Shown here: positions 36,680-46,677 of the stretch, in pieces
How the letters are laid out: each line of letters begins with the position of its first letter
Position numbering within the stretch: position 1 is the stretch's first letter
Assembly: GCF_004923315.1 (NCBI RefSeq)
Contig: NZ_CP039650.1
Coordinates: forward strand, 2,071,501-2,135,500
Length of the DNA: 64,000 nt
Direction: 5' to 3'
DNA from: Azospirillum sp. TSA2s
GTDB taxonomy: Bacteria; Pseudomonadota; Alphaproteobacteria; Azospirillales; Azospirillaceae
Notes under the pieces: generated by a model
What the model was told of the DNA's origin: nothing
Seen by the model: only the letters and a program-made list of their open reading frames with translations
Databases searched by the model: none
Position numbers and translations under genes: made by a program

Positions 36680-37248
36680 TGCACTGTGTCCTGGTTTTTC
36701 ATTTGTCCGTACGAACCAAGTTGCATACCGTGATTTGGGTGTCAATATAATTTCGGCAATCTCCAAATTAGTTGCTCTTGGCTGCCAGAACAAAGGAGCG
36801 CGGTGCAAATCAGCCTTCGCTGAATATCGTTGCGCGGTTGTGGCTGTGCCGCAGCTTTAGCGGCGGTCTAGTAAGCGCAGGCTTGCGATTTTCCGCCGAG
36901 TCCGCAGCGGCAATTGGGCATCTTCCCGCTCCTATAACGAATCGGCTAACTCCCTTGTTTCGGCTTCTCGGCAACGCAGAGGTGAAAACCGTCTCCACAC
37001 CTTCGCGGTGACGGGGTGCGATGGTTCGGTGTGGACGGGGAGCCGCGAAGGGCGGCCCGCATCCCGGTGTCTCCGGTCGCGGTCGGGGCCGGCCGGGTTT
37101 GGCCCCGAGCTTAGCTATGCATCCACGTCATGGTGTGGCAGTGGCGGTCTGCACCGACATCTGGTAGGGTGCGGGCGTCTTTCGCCGCATTGCCGGCGCT
37201 GTCGTCGTTTGTGCATCCGCTACCGCACGCACCGGAGTTTTTGCCGTC
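36680..37248. other. Long intergenic region between mucR and rpiB
   Basis: About 570 bases without a supportable gene. It is AT-richer near mucR (36690-36780), where the mucR promoter must lie. TCCACACC (36994-37001) and GGTGTGGA (37028-37035) form an inverted repeat with a 26-base loop, and GGGGCC...GGCCCC near 37086-37107 forms another. These could be a leader or small-RNA structure for rpiB-glyA. I recognise no riboswitch class. Confidence 0.4.
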
Positions 37249-37686
37249 ATGACCGTCCGCACCGTGGCACTCGCTTCCGATCACGCCGGCTATGAGCTGA
37301 AGGCCCAGATCGCCCGGCAGCTCGAGGACGCCGGCTTCACCGTCCTCGACCTCGGTACCGACGGGCCGGCCTCGGTCGATTACCCGGATTTCGCCGCGGC
37401 GCTGGCCGCCGCCGTCACCGACGGCCGGGCGCAGCGCGGCGTGCTGATCTGCGGCAGCGGCATCGGCATCAGCATCGCCGCCAACCGCCATCCCGGGGTC
37501 CGCGCCGCCCTGGTCCATGACGTGACCACCGCGCGCCTGTCGCGCGAACACAACGACGCCAACGTGATCGCGCTCGGCGCCCGCGTCATCGGCCCGGAGA
37601 TCGCCAAGGACTGCGTCGACGTCTTCCTGAAGACCGCTTTCGAGGGCGGGGAGCGTCACAGCCGCCGCATCGCCAAGATGGGCTGA
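37249..37686 (+). CDS. rpiB: Ribose-5-phosphate isomerase B
   Basis: Interconverts ribose 5-phosphate and ribulose 5-phosphate in the cytosol. The 145-residue protein has [20 protein letters not shown] (phosphate-binding start), [20 protein letters not shown], the signature [20 protein letters not shown] (catalytic Cys in the LICGSG loop) and [30 protein letters not shown]. Normal length. It lies 150 bases before glyA; rpiB-glyA-nrdR is a common alphaproteobacterial run. Confidence 0.95.
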   Translation: MTVRTVALASDHAGYELKAQIARQLEDAGFTVLDLGTDGPASVDYPDFAAALAAAVTDGRAQRGVLICGSGIGISIAANRHPGVRAALVHDVTTARLSREHNDANVIALGARVIGPEIAKDCVDVFLKTAFEGGERHSRRIAKMG

Positions 37687-37835
37687 GCGCGCCTGTCGCG
37701 CCGCCTTTTCCTGGCCCGTTATTTGGCCGCCAAGGCCCGCAACCGGGACGCGACAGAACCCGGAAAGACCCAACGGAAGCCGCCGGACCGGGCGTCCGGC
37801 CGGCTTCGCGCCCTTCGATCGAGGAACCTTCCGCC

Positions 37836-39137
<1,302 letters not shown>

Positions 39138-39157
39138 TCCGATAAGGTGATCGACAG

Positions 39158-39625
39158 ATGCGCTGCCCGTTCTGCGGAAACGAGGATACCCAGGTCAAGG
39201 ACTCGCGCCCGACCGAAGACAACTCGGCAATCCGCCGGCGGCGCTTCTGTCCCAGTTGCAGCGCCCGCTTCACCACCTTCGAACGCGTCCAGCTGCGCGA
39301 GCTGACGGTGGTGAAGAGCAACGGCCAGCGCGAGCCCTTCGACCGCGAAAAGCTGTTGCGGTCGATGAAGATCGCTTTGCGCAAGCGCCCGATCGACGCC
39401 GACCGCATCGACCGGGTGGTGAACAGCATGGTCCGCCAGCTGGAATCCTCCGGCGAGAGCGAAATCCCGTCGAAGCAGATCGGCGAGAAGATCATGGAGG
39501 CGCTGCAGACGATGGATCAGGTGGCGTATATCCGCTACGCCTCCGTCTACAAGGACTTCCGCGAAGCATCAGACTTCAACGAGTTCGTGGAGCAGCTGGC
39601 TCCGGAAGCGTCGCCGGGAATGTGA
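39158..39625 (+). CDS. nrdR: Ribonucleotide reductase regulator NrdR
   Basis: Represses nrd genes in response to ATP/dATP. The 155-residue protein begins [20 protein letters not shown], and its zinc ribbon is CPFC...[16 protein letters not shown] (about 3-45). An ATP-cone follows (about 49-139: [20 protein letters not shown]). It lies 20 bases after glyA, so it belongs to the same operon. No NrdR box was seen in the window. Confidence 0.96.
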   Translation: MRCPFCGNEDTQVKDSRPTEDNSAIRRRRFCPSCSARFTTFERVQLRELTVVKSNGQREPFDREKLLRSMKIALRKRPIDADRIDRVVNSMVRQLESSGESEIPSKQIGEKIMEALQTMDQVAYIRYASVYKDFREASDFNEFVEQLAPEASPGM

Positions 39626-39631
39626 GTGTTC

Positions 39632-39666
39632 CGGTGCGGGGCAGGTGGTTGTCCTGCCCCGCACCG
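39632..39666. terminator. Bidirectional terminator between nrdR and hppA
   Basis: CGGTGCGGGGCAGG (39632-39645) pairs perfectly over 14 bp with CCTGCCCCGCACCG (39653-39666), loop of 7. The convergent genes end on either side. T-runs are poor, but the position and stem strength support termination both ways. Confidence 0.78.
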
Positions 39667-39671
39667 ACCCT

Positions 39672-41774
39672 TCAGTTGAACTGCGCCAGGATGGCCAGCA
39701 GCAGGATCGCCACGATGTTGGTGATCTTGATCATCGGGTTCACCGCCGGGCCGGCGGTGTCCTTGTAGGGGTCGCCGACGGTATCGCCGGTCACCGCCGC
39801 CTTGTGGGCGTCGGAGCCTTTGCCGCCGTGGTTGCCCTCCTCGATGTATTTCTTGGCGTTGTCCCAGGCGCCGCCGCCCGACGTCATCGAGATGGCGACG
39901 AAGATGCCGGTGACGATGGTGCCAAGCAGCATGGCGCCCAGCGCCGCGAAGCCGGCCGCCTGACCGCCGATGGCGGAAATGACGAAATACAGAACCACCG
40001 GGGCCAACACCGGCAACAGCGAGGGGATCACCATCTCCTTGATCGCCGCCTTGGTCAGCATGTCCACCGCACGGCCGTAATCGGGCTTGGCGGTGCCCTC
40101 CATGATGCCGGGGATTTCGCGGAACTGGCGCCGCACCTCCACCACCACCGATCCGGCGGCGCGGCCGACGGCGGTCATGCCCATGGCGCCGAACAGGTAG
40201 GGCAGCAGGCCGCCCACCAGCAGCCCGACGACGACATAGGGGTCGTTCAGCCGGAACTCGACCGGAATGTTCGGGAAGTAATGGCCGAGGTCCTGGACAT
40301 AGGCCGCGAACAGAACCAGGGCGGCCAGACCGGCGGAACCGATGGCATAGCCCTTGGTCACCGCCTTGGTGGTGTTGCCGACGGCGTCCAGCGCGTCGGT
40401 GGTGACGCGGATGTTGGCGGGCATGTCCGACATCTCGGCGATGCCGCCGGCATTGTCGGTGACCGGCCCATAGGCGTCGAGCGCCACCACCATGCCGGCC
40501 AGCGCCAGCATCGTCGTCGCGGCGATGCCGATGCCGAAGACGCCGGCCTGCCCGTGGGCGATCAGGATGCCGGCGCAAATGACGATCACCGGCAGGGCGG
40601 TCGATTCCATCGACACGGCAAGGCCCTGGATGACGTTGGTGCCGTGCCCGGTCTCCGACGCCTTGGCGACGCTGCGCACCGGGCGGTAGTCCGTCGAGGT
40701 GTAGTACTCGGTGATCCAGACCAAGAGGCCGGTGACCCCCAGCCCGACCAGGGCCGAGACGAACAGGTTGAAGCCGGTGATCGTCATGCCGTCGGTCATC
40801 GGGATGGCGCGGGTGAAGCCGAACAGGATCGCGGTGACGATCAGGATCAGCACCAGCGACAGGCCCGCCGCGACGGCCAGCCCCTTGTAGAGCGCCTTCA
40901 TGATGGCGTTGTCGGCGCCGAGCTTCACCGCGAAGGTGCCGGCGACCGAGGCCAGGATGCACACCGCGCCGATCAGCAGCGGATAGACCAGCATCAGCCG
41001 CAACACGCCGCCGGTAAAGAAAATCGCCGCCAACAGCATGGTGGCGACGATGGTGACGGCGTAGGTTTCGAACAGGTCGGCGGCCATACCGGCACAGTCG
41101 CCGACATTGTCGCCGACATTGTCCGCGATGACCGCCGGGTTGCGCGGGTCGTCCTCCGGAATGCCGGCCTCCACCTTGCCGACCAGATCGGCGCCGACAT
41201 CGGCCCCCTTGGTGAAGATGCCGCCGCCCAGCCGGGCGAAGATGGAGATCAGCGACGCGCCGAAGCTGAGCGCCACCAGCGCCTCCAGCACGGTGCGGAC
41301 CTCGACCGGGTCGTTGACGTGGTAGACCAGCGTCAGGATGCCGAAATAGCCGCCGACCCCCAGGATCCCCAACCCGACCACCAGCATGCCGGTGATCGCC
41401 CCCGACTTGAAGGCGATGTCGAGCGCGGGAGCCAGCCCATTGGTTGCTGCCTCCGCCGTGCGGACATTGGCACGGACCGACACGTTCATGCCGATATAGC
41501 CGGCGCTGCCCGACAGGACGGCGCCGATCAGAAAGCCCAGGGCCACCGGAAAGCCCAGCGTGACCCACAGGATCAGCAGCAGGACGACGCCGGCGATGGC
41601 GATGGTGGTGTATTGGCGGTTCAGGTAGGCGCGCGCCCCTTCCTGCACCGCGGCGGCGATGGCCTGCATCCGGTCGGACCCCGGCGACGCGGCCATGACT
41701 TCTTTTCCGGTACGAAAACCGTAGGCCAGCGCGAGCAGGCCGGCGGCGATGATGACGATGAACGCTAGAGCCAT
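39672..41774 (-). CDS. hppA: Membrane H+-translocating pyrophosphatase, K+-independent type
   Basis: Couples hydrolysis of cytosolic pyrophosphate to proton pumping across the inner or intracytoplasmic membrane. 700 residues, about 16 membrane helices. Catalytic motifs: [20 protein letters not shown] (DVGADLVGK), [20 protein letters not shown], and the C-terminal [20 protein letters not shown]. The segment [20 protein letters not shown] has Lys where K+-dependent enzymes have Ala, so it is of the K+-independent class, as in Rhodospirillum rubrum. It is monocistronic with the terminator above. Confidence 0.96.
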   Translation of the reverse strand: MALAFIVIIAAGLLALAYGFRTGKEVMAASPGSDRMQAIAAAVQEGARAYLNRQYTTIAIAGVVLLLILWVTLGFPVALGFLIGAVLSGSAGYIGMNVSVRANVRTAEAATNGLAPALDIAFKSGAITGMLVVGLGILGVGGYFGILTLVYHVNDPVEVRTVLEALVALSFGASLISIFARLGGGIFTKGADVGADLVGKVEAGIPEDDPRNPAVIADNVGDNVGDCAGMAADLFETYAVTIVATMLLAAIFFTGGVLRLMLVYPLLIGAVCILASVAGTFAVKLGADNAIMKALYKGLAVAAGLSLVLILIVTAILFGFTRAIPMTDGMTITGFNLFVSALVGLGVTGLLVWITEYYTSTDYRPVRSVAKASETGHGTNVIQGLAVSMESTALPVIVICAGILIAHGQAGVFGIGIAATTMLALAGMVVALDAYGPVTDNAGGIAEMSDMPANIRVTTDALDAVGNTTKAVTKGYAIGSAGLAALVLFAAYVQDLGHYFPNIPVEFRLNDPYVVVGLLVGGLLPYLFGAMGMTAVGRAAGSVVVEVRRQFREIPGIMEGTAKPDYGRAVDMLTKAAIKEMVIPSLLPVLAPVVLYFVISAIGGQAAGFAALGAMLLGTIVTGIFVAISMTSGGGAWDNAKKYIEEGNHGGKGSDAHKAAVTGDTVGDPYKDTAGPAVNPMIKITNIVAILLLAILAQFN

Positions 41775-42018
41775 CGCGTCCCCCGATTGCTTTTAAGGAC
41801 GCGCCCCGGAAAGGCTGGTCCCACCACGCATTCAAGTGGGGGAGAAGTCGGGCGCAAGTATTATCGGGAAAAGCATGCGCCCGGTCCCGCCGCTTTGCAA
41901 CCGCCGCACGGGGCGACGCAACGCGGCGAAATGGCCGAGGGTGATCCTGACCTTTATGGGTAGTGCAGGGATTCTGCACCGCAAAATGGGTGCAAATCGC
42001 GGGTGTTGTGCAGTGCGG

Positions 42019-42474
42019 TCAGAGATTGCGTTGCGTAACCGCCTGAACCAGCACGTCATAGACTGCGTCCTTGCCAACCACTTTGATGGCAGCCTCCTTC
42101 AATTTCGTCTTTACGGCAGGAATATTGACCAAAGCACCGTTCAGGATCGACTTGTCGGCAACGCCGCCGTAGAGCGCGGTCAGGAATGCATCGGTCAGGC
42201 GCGGCTGGTTGGCCTGGACCATGGGCTGCTGTTCCAGAATCACCTCAACCGCGACCACCACGGTGACGAACTGCTCGACTCGGGACGGGCCGATCAACGG
42301 CACGACCAGGGGGGGCAAGCGTACGAAGGCGGTGGGCGGTTTGGGCGGCGGCTCCACCTTCTTCGGCTCTTCCGGATGCGGTGTGAAGTATTTCTGATAG
42401 ACGAACCAGCCGCCGAAGCTGGCGCCGCCCAGCAACACGATGCCGAGCACGAGCACGATCAGGGCCTTGACCAC
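42019..42474 (-). CDS. Membrane-anchored FliL-like protein (paralogue of the 33699 gene)
   Basis: 151-residue protein with one N-terminal membrane helix (MVKALIVLVLGIVLLGGASF, about 1-26), a Pro/Lys-rich stalk (HPEEPKKVEPPPKPPTAFVR) and a periplasmic domain of FliL shape (PLVVPLIGPSRVEQFVTVVV ... NQPRLTDAFLTALYGGVADK ... IPAVKTKLKEAAIKVVGKDA). The same ordered motifs occur in the exported gene at 33699. Start is GTG at 42474. It follows thiL on the same strand after 91 bases, at the end of the rib-nusB-thiL run. No other flagellar gene is near, so a flagellar role is doubtful; stator-like or envelope functions are open. Confidence 0.78.
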   Translation of the reverse strand: MVKALIVLVLGIVLLGGASFGGWFVYQKYFTPHPEEPKKVEPPPKPPTAFVRLPPLVVPLIGPSRVEQFVTVVVAVEVILEQQPMVQANQPRLTDAFLTALYGGVADKSILNGALVNIPAVKTKLKEAAIKVVGKDAVYDVLVQAVTQRNL

Positions 42475-42565
42475 GGCAGCACACCTTACGCAGACGAAAG
42501 TTCGCCGAACCCTGCGCCGGGGATGCTTTCGATTGTCTTAAATGCAAGAAATCTGATGCGGCGGG

Positions 42566-43558
42566 TCAGAAATGGTCCCACCCCCGCCGGGCCAGCGGCA
42601 GGGGCGCGCCGGAGGCATCCAGCACGGCGACTTCGCCCGGCATGCCGGGGCGGAATTCACCGATTTCGGTGATCGCAACGCCGCACTCGGCCGCCAGGGC
42701 CGCCAAGGCGTCGCGGGCCGAGGGCGGAGCGGTGAACAGAAGCTCGTAATCGTCGCCGCCGGTGATGGCGAGCGCCAGCCGGACCGGATCGCCGTCGATG
42801 GCGCCGCGCGCCGCATCCGACAGCGGCACCGCATCGGCCCGCAGCAGAGCGGCGCAGCCGGATTCCTCGCAGAGATGGCCGAGATCGGCGACCAGACCGT
42901 CCGACACGTCCATCGCACCGCCGGCCAGCCCGATCAGCCGTGGCCCGACGCTCATGCGCGGGTCCGGCCGGCGCATCCGGCGCAGCAGATGGGCGCGGGT
43001 TTCCTCGTCCGGGACGTCGAGGCGGCCATAGGCGATCTCCAGCCCCAGGGCGGCATCGCCGATGCTGCCGGTGACGAAGACGCGGTCGCCCGGCTGTCCG
43101 CCCCAACGCGGCAGGGCGCGGCCGGTGGGGACCAGCCCGAAAGCGGTCACCGACAGGGTGATCGGGCCGCTGGTGGACACCGAATCGCCGCCGGCCAGCG
43201 CGATGCCGAACTGTCGCTGATCCTCACCCAGGCCGGCGGCGAAGGCCTCCAGCCAGGATTCGTCCAGGCCGCGGGGCAGGGCGGTCACCAGCGTGTAGGC
43301 CAGCGGCTCCGCCCCCATGGCGGCGAGGTCGGACAGGTTGCAGCGCATCAGCTTGGCCGCGATGTCGGCCGGCGCGTCGTCGGGGAAAAAATGCACCCCG
43401 GCCACCATGGCATCGGTGGTGACGACCAGTTCCCGCCCCTCCGGTACGCCGAACACGGCGGCATCGTCCCGCAGACCGCGGGCGCCGGGGAACCCGGCGG
43501 CCAGCGGTTTGAAGAAGCGGGCGATGCGACCGAACTCGCCGAGGTGGGGATTGGTCAT
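42566..43558 (-). CDS. thiL: Thiamine-monophosphate kinase
   Basis: Phosphorylates TMP to the cofactor thiamine diphosphate, used for example by transketolase at the left end. 330 residues with the AIR-synthase-like fold: LGEFGRIARFFKPLAAGFPG at the N-terminus, GLRDDAAVFGVP (metal-binding Asp pair), TTDAMVAGVHFFPDDAPADI, LIALAGGDSVSTSGPITLSV-like GIALAGGDSV, and MDVSDGLVADLGHLCEESGC. ITGGDDYELLFTAPP completes the set. nusB-thiL adjacency is widespread, though here a palindromic repeat separates them. Confidence 0.95.
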   Translation of the reverse strand: MTNPHLGEFGRIARFFKPLAAGFPGARGLRDDAAVFGVPEGRELVVTTDAMVAGVHFFPDDAPADIAAKLMRCNLSDLAAMGAEPLAYTLVTALPRGLDESWLEAFAAGLGEDQRQFGIALAGGDSVSTSGPITLSVTAFGLVPTGRALPRWGGQPGDRVFVTGSIGDAALGLEIAYGRLDVPDEETRAHLLRRMRRPDPRMSVGPRLIGLAGGAMDVSDGLVADLGHLCEESGCAALLRADAVPLSDAARGAIDGDPVRLALAITGGDDYELLFTAPPSARDALAALAAECGVAITEIGEFRPGMPGEVAVLDASGAPLPLARRGWDHF

Positions 43559-43572
43559 GGGGGGCCTTTACG

Positions 43573-43724
43573 TCTCCCTCTCCCGTCCCGGGAGAGGGAA
43601 GGGGCCCAAGCGAAGCTTGGGAAGGGTGAGGGGTGGTCCAAGGATCGACAATCCATGTCCACAATGCCCCTCACCCTCCCGCCTTCGGCGGGTCCCTCCC
43701 TCTCCCGGGGCGGGAGAGGGTGAG
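43573..43724. repeat. Palindromic intergenic repeat pair (family A) between nusB and thiL
   Basis: Left arm CTCCCTCTCCCGTCCCGGGA GAGGG then GGGGCCC...GGGAAGGGTGAGGGG; right arm CCCCTCACCCTCCCGCCTTC GGCGGG, CCCTCTCCCGGGGCGGGAGA GGG. Closely similar to 3697-3850. The inner hairpins differ (AAGCGAAGCTT against CGCCTTCGGCG), typical of compensated change. It sits within a cotranscribed pair, where such elements often modulate mRNA decay. Confidence 0.82.
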
Positions 43725-43732
43725 TTATAGCG

Positions 43733-44323
43733 TTACTCCTCGCCCGCGCTACGGCCGGGGTCGGGCTTGGCGAGATCGTCGGCGCGGAGCGCGCGGGCGA
43801 CGTGGTCGAGCACGCCGTTCACCATCGCCGGCTCGCGGCCGGAGAAGAAGGCGCGGGCGACGTCGACATACTCGCTGATGAGGATGCGCGGGTGGGTGTC
43901 CATATGGACCGCGATCTCATAGGCGCCGGCGCGCAGGATGGCGCGCAGCAGCAGTTCCAGCCGGTCGAGCGGGAAGCGCGGGTCGAGCGCGGCGCCCAGC
44001 ACCCCGTCGACCTCCGCCCGGCGGTGGACGACGCCGCGGACGATGTCGGCGAACAACTGCGGATCGCCGGCGACGAACTTGTCGCCATCGATCTCCTCGC
44101 CCAGCCGGTGGGCGACAAACTCGCCGACGACATTCTCGACCGGGGCCTGGGCCAGATCGATCTGGTACAGCGCCTGGGCCGCGGCCAGACGGGCGGCCTT
44201 GCGGCGCGCCTTGGCGGAGCCGCCGCCGGTCTTGTTCTTGCGGGACTTCGATTTGCCCTTGGAGTCGCCGCCCTTGGGGGCGTGATCGGGTGTCACGGGG
44301 CTGCCCGCGTCGTCGTTGCTCAT
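43733..44323 (-). CDS. nusB: Transcription antitermination protein NusB
   Basis: Forms the NusB-S10 complex for rRNA antitermination. 196 residues, about 45 longer than E. coli NusB because of a Lys/Gly/Ser-rich N-terminal extension (about 1-38: GGDSKGKSKSRKNKTGGGSA). The NusB fold then begins RRKAARLAAAQALYQIDLAQ and continues LFADIVRGVVHRRAEVDGVL, ILRAGAYEIAVHMDTHPRIL, ISEYVDVARAFFSGREPAMV NGVLD. A C-terminal acidic tail follows. 35 bases after ribH, same strand. Confidence 0.94.
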   Translation of the reverse strand: MSNDDAGSPVTPDHAPKGGDSKGKSKSRKNKTGGGSAKARRKAARLAAAQALYQIDLAQAPVENVVGEFVAHRLGEEIDGDKFVAGDPQLFADIVRGVVHRRAEVDGVLGAALDPRFPLDRLELLLRAILRAGAYEIAVHMDTHPRILISEYVDVARAFFSGREPAMVNGVLDHVARALRADDLAKPDPGRSAGEE

Positions 44324-44358
44324 GATCTGCAGTCGCTAAAAGAGAGGAGATGTCGGGG

Positions 44359-44823
44359 TCAGCGCGGATAGAGGCGGAATTTGCGCTTCAGGTCAATCAT
44401 GTCAAGACAGGCCCGCGCGGCACGGCCGCCCGTATTGACCGATCCGACATTGGCCCGCGCCCAGGCCTGCTCGCGGTTTTCCACCGTCAGGATGCCGTTT
44501 CCGACCGCCAGACTGTAACGCAGCGCCAGATCCTGCAAGCCGCGGGCGCTTTCGGTACAGATCGTTTCGTATCGGGTCGTCTCGCCCCGGATGACGCAGC
44601 CCAGCGCGACATAGCCGTCGAAGCGCTTGCGGGCGGTGAAGAAATCCATGGAGCGGATGGCGTACATGATCGCCGCCGGAAGCTCCAGACAGCCGGGCAC
44701 GCCATAGCGGATGTGCGTGGCGCCGGCGCGGTCCAGTTCCGCGACGGCGCCACGCGCCAGTTCATCGGCGATGTCCTCGTGGACGCGGGCGTCCACGACC
44801 ATGATGTGGGGCGTGTCGGTCAT
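44359..44823 (-). CDS. ribH: 6,7-dimethyl-8-ribityllumazine synthase
   Basis: Condenses the ribB product with the pyrimidine intermediate; the penultimate riboflavin step. ATG at 44823 gives MTDTPHIMVVDARVHEDIAD, 154 residues. Signature: YGVPGCLELPAAIMYAIRSM, DGYVALGCVIRGETTRYETI (phosphate-binding GxGxxIRGxTxHxE type, here with Tyr in place of the usual His), ALRYSLAVGNGILTVENREQ AWARA. The 24-codon upstream extension would overlap ribB and lacks support. It follows ribB by 22 bases. Confidence 0.94.
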   Translation of the reverse strand: MTDTPHIMVVDARVHEDIADELARGAVAELDRAGATHIRYGVPGCLELPAAIMYAIRSMDFFTARKRFDGYVALGCVIRGETTRYETICTESARGLQDLALRYSLAVGNGILTVENREQAWARANVGSVNTGGRAARACLDMIDLKRKFRLYPR

Positions 44824-44845
44824 CCGGCGGCGACCAGTCCCTTCC

Positions 44846-46015
44846 TCAATCGTCGCCCGGGGCGGTGGCGCCCGTTCCATCGGCGCCCATTCCATCGGCG
44901 GCGGGGCCGATCGCGCGGTGGCCGACGACGGTCAGGCCATAGCCCTCCAGCCCGATGATCGGCTTCTTGCGGTTGGAGATCAGCACCATCTTGCGCACGC
45001 CCAGATCCAGCAGGATCTGCGCGCCGATGCCATAGTCGCGCAGTTCCGGCACGCTGCTGGCCTGACCTTCCAGCCGGGCCTTCAGCGTGACCGAGAGGCC
45101 GTTCGGGTTCGGCTCGCGCAGAAGCACGACGACGCCGCGGCCTTCCTTGGCGATCAGCTCCATCGAGGCGTGGAGTTCGTTGTCGCGGCCGGAGTTGCGG
45201 TCGCCCAGCACGTCGTCCAGCACCGATTGGGCATGCATGCGGACCAGTACCGGCTCGTCGCCGGAGATGTCGCCACGCACCAGCGCGATGTGCTCCGCAT
45301 ACTGGATCTTGTTGATGTAGACGTAGGACTGGAAGCGGCCGCCATAGCGGCTGTCCAGCGTGCCGGCCAGCACCTGCTCGACGATGGTCTCGGTGCGGCG
45401 GCGATAGGCGATCAGGTCGGCGATGGTGCCCACCTTCAGCCCGTGGAACTGGGCGAACTGCACCAGGTCCGGCAGGCGGGCCATGGTGCCGTCGTCGTTC
45501 ATGATCTCGCAGATCACGGCCGAGTTGGAGTGGCCGGACAGCCGGGCGATGTCGACCGACGCCTCGGTATGGCCGGCGCGGACCAGCACGCCGCCGTCAC
45601 GCGCCAGCAGCGGGAAGATGTGGCCGGGGGTGGCGAGGTCCTGCGGGCCGGACGCCGGGTCGATGGCGACCGCGATGGTGCGGGCGCGGTCGGCGGCGGA
45701 GATGCCGGTGGTCACGCCTTCGCGCGCCTCGATCGAGACGGTGAAGGCGGTCTGGTGGCGCGAGGCGTTCTGCTGCGCCATCAGCGGCAGGCGCAGCCGT
45801 TCGATGTTCGGCCGGTCCATGGTGAGGCAGATCAGGCCGCGCCCATGCTTGGCCATGAAGTTCACCGCTTCCGGCGTGGCGCAGGAGGCGGGGATCACCA
45901 GATCGCCCTCGTTCTCCCGGTCCTCGTCGTCGACCAGGATGAACATTCTGCCCTGACGCGCCTCTTCGATGATCTCTTCGGCCGTCGACAGGTACTTGTG
46001 AAACTCGGACGTCAT
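44846..46015 (-). CDS. ribB: 3,4-dihydroxy-2-butanone-4-phosphate synthase with a degenerate GTP cyclohydrolase II-like domain
   Basis: RibB makes the four-carbon unit of riboflavin from ribulose 5-phosphate. Residues about 1-205 are a full RibB: ILVDDEDRENEGDLVIPASC (acidic active-site loop), TTGISAADRARTIAVAI, TPGHIFPLLARDGGVLVRAG, and HTEASVDIARLSG. Residues about 210-375 look like RibA (LRDYGIGAQILLDLGVRKMV, EGRGVVVLL), but the zinc site is gone: where RibA has a Cys-x10-Cys-x-Cys motif (CLTGDVFGS-RCDCG), this protein reads HAQSVLDDVLGDRNSGRDNE with no Cys. GTP cyclohydrolase II activity is therefore unlikely and a separate ribA should exist elsewhere. It overlaps ribE by four bases. Confidence 0.92.
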   Translation of the reverse strand: MTSEFHKYLSTAEEIIEEARQGRMFILVDDEDRENEGDLVIPASCATPEAVNFMAKHGRGLICLTMDRPNIERLRLPLMAQQNASRHQTAFTVSIEAREGVTTGISAADRARTIAVAIDPASGPQDLATPGHIFPLLARDGGVLVRAGHTEASVDIARLSGHSNSAVICEIMNDDGTMARLPDLVQFAQFHGLKVGTIADLIAYRRRTETIVEQVLAGTLDSRYGGRFQSYVYINKIQYAEHIALVRGDISGDEPVLVRMHAQSVLDDVLGDRNSGRDNELHASMELIAKEGRGVVVLLREPNPNGLSVTLKARLEGQASSVPELRDYGIGAQILLDLGVRKMVLISNRKKPIIGLEGYGLTVVGHRAIGPAADGMGADGTGATAPGDD

Positions 46016-46599
46016 TCCTGCCCCGCGAGCCGGGCGACATAGCGCGCCAGCATATCGATTTCGAGATTGACCGGATCGCCCTCCTTCAGCCCGCCGAATG
46101 TGGTGGCGGTCTGGGTGTGGGGGATGATGTTGACGCCGAAGCGGTTGCCCTCGACCTCGTTGACGGTCAGCGACACGCCGTCGATGGCGACCGAGCCCTT
46201 CGGTGCGATGTATTTGGCGAGAGTGGCCGGCGCCTCGAAGGTCAGGCGCAGCGATTCGCCTTCGGGGCGGATCGACAGCAGCCGGCCGACGCCGTCGACA
46301 TGGCCGGACACGATGTGCCCGCCCAGCTCGTCGCCGACCTTCAGCGCGCGTTCCAGGTTGACGCGCGTGCCGGGCTCCCACCCGCCGAGCGTCGTCTTCG
46401 ACAGGGTCTCCCCCGAGGCCTGGATGACGTAGGTCCCCGGTCCCTTTTCGATGACCGTCAGACAGACGCCGTTGTGGGCGATGGACGCCCCGATCGCGAT
46501 CGTCTCCGTGTCGAAGGCGGTCTCGATGGTGAACCGGGTGTCGCCCTGCCGCTCCACGGCCCGGACGCGCCCGACATCGGTGATGATTCCGGTGAACAT
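46012..46599 (-). CDS. ribE: Riboflavin synthase, alpha chain
   Basis: Final step: dismutation of two lumazines to riboflavin. ATG at 46599 gives MFTGIITDVGRVRAVERQGD, the invariant MFTGI start; the longer ORF to 46647 is excluded. Two lumazine-binding repeats are visible: IGASIAHNGVCLTVIEKGPG with ETLSKTTLGGWEPGTRVNLE (about 30-85), and KGSVAIDGVSLTVNEVEGNR with NIIPHTQTATTFGGLKEGDP (about 130-180); HIVSGHVDGVGRL links them. 195 residues. Coupled to ribB. Confidence 0.96.
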   Translation of the reverse strand: MFTGIITDVGRVRAVERQGDTRFTIETAFDTETIAIGASIAHNGVCLTVIEKGPGTYVIQASGETLSKTTLGGWEPGTRVNLERALKVGDELGGHIVSGHVDGVGRLLSIRPEGESLRLTFEAPATLAKYIAPKGSVAIDGVSLTVNEVEGNRFGVNIIPHTQTATTFGGLKEGDPVNLEIDMLARYVARLAGQE

Positions 46600-46677
46600 G
46601 GCGGGGAATTTAGCAGGTTTCGCGGCCAGGGGAAGCGCGCGCGACACCGCGGGCGGCGCAACGGTCTGTTGCGTCGG

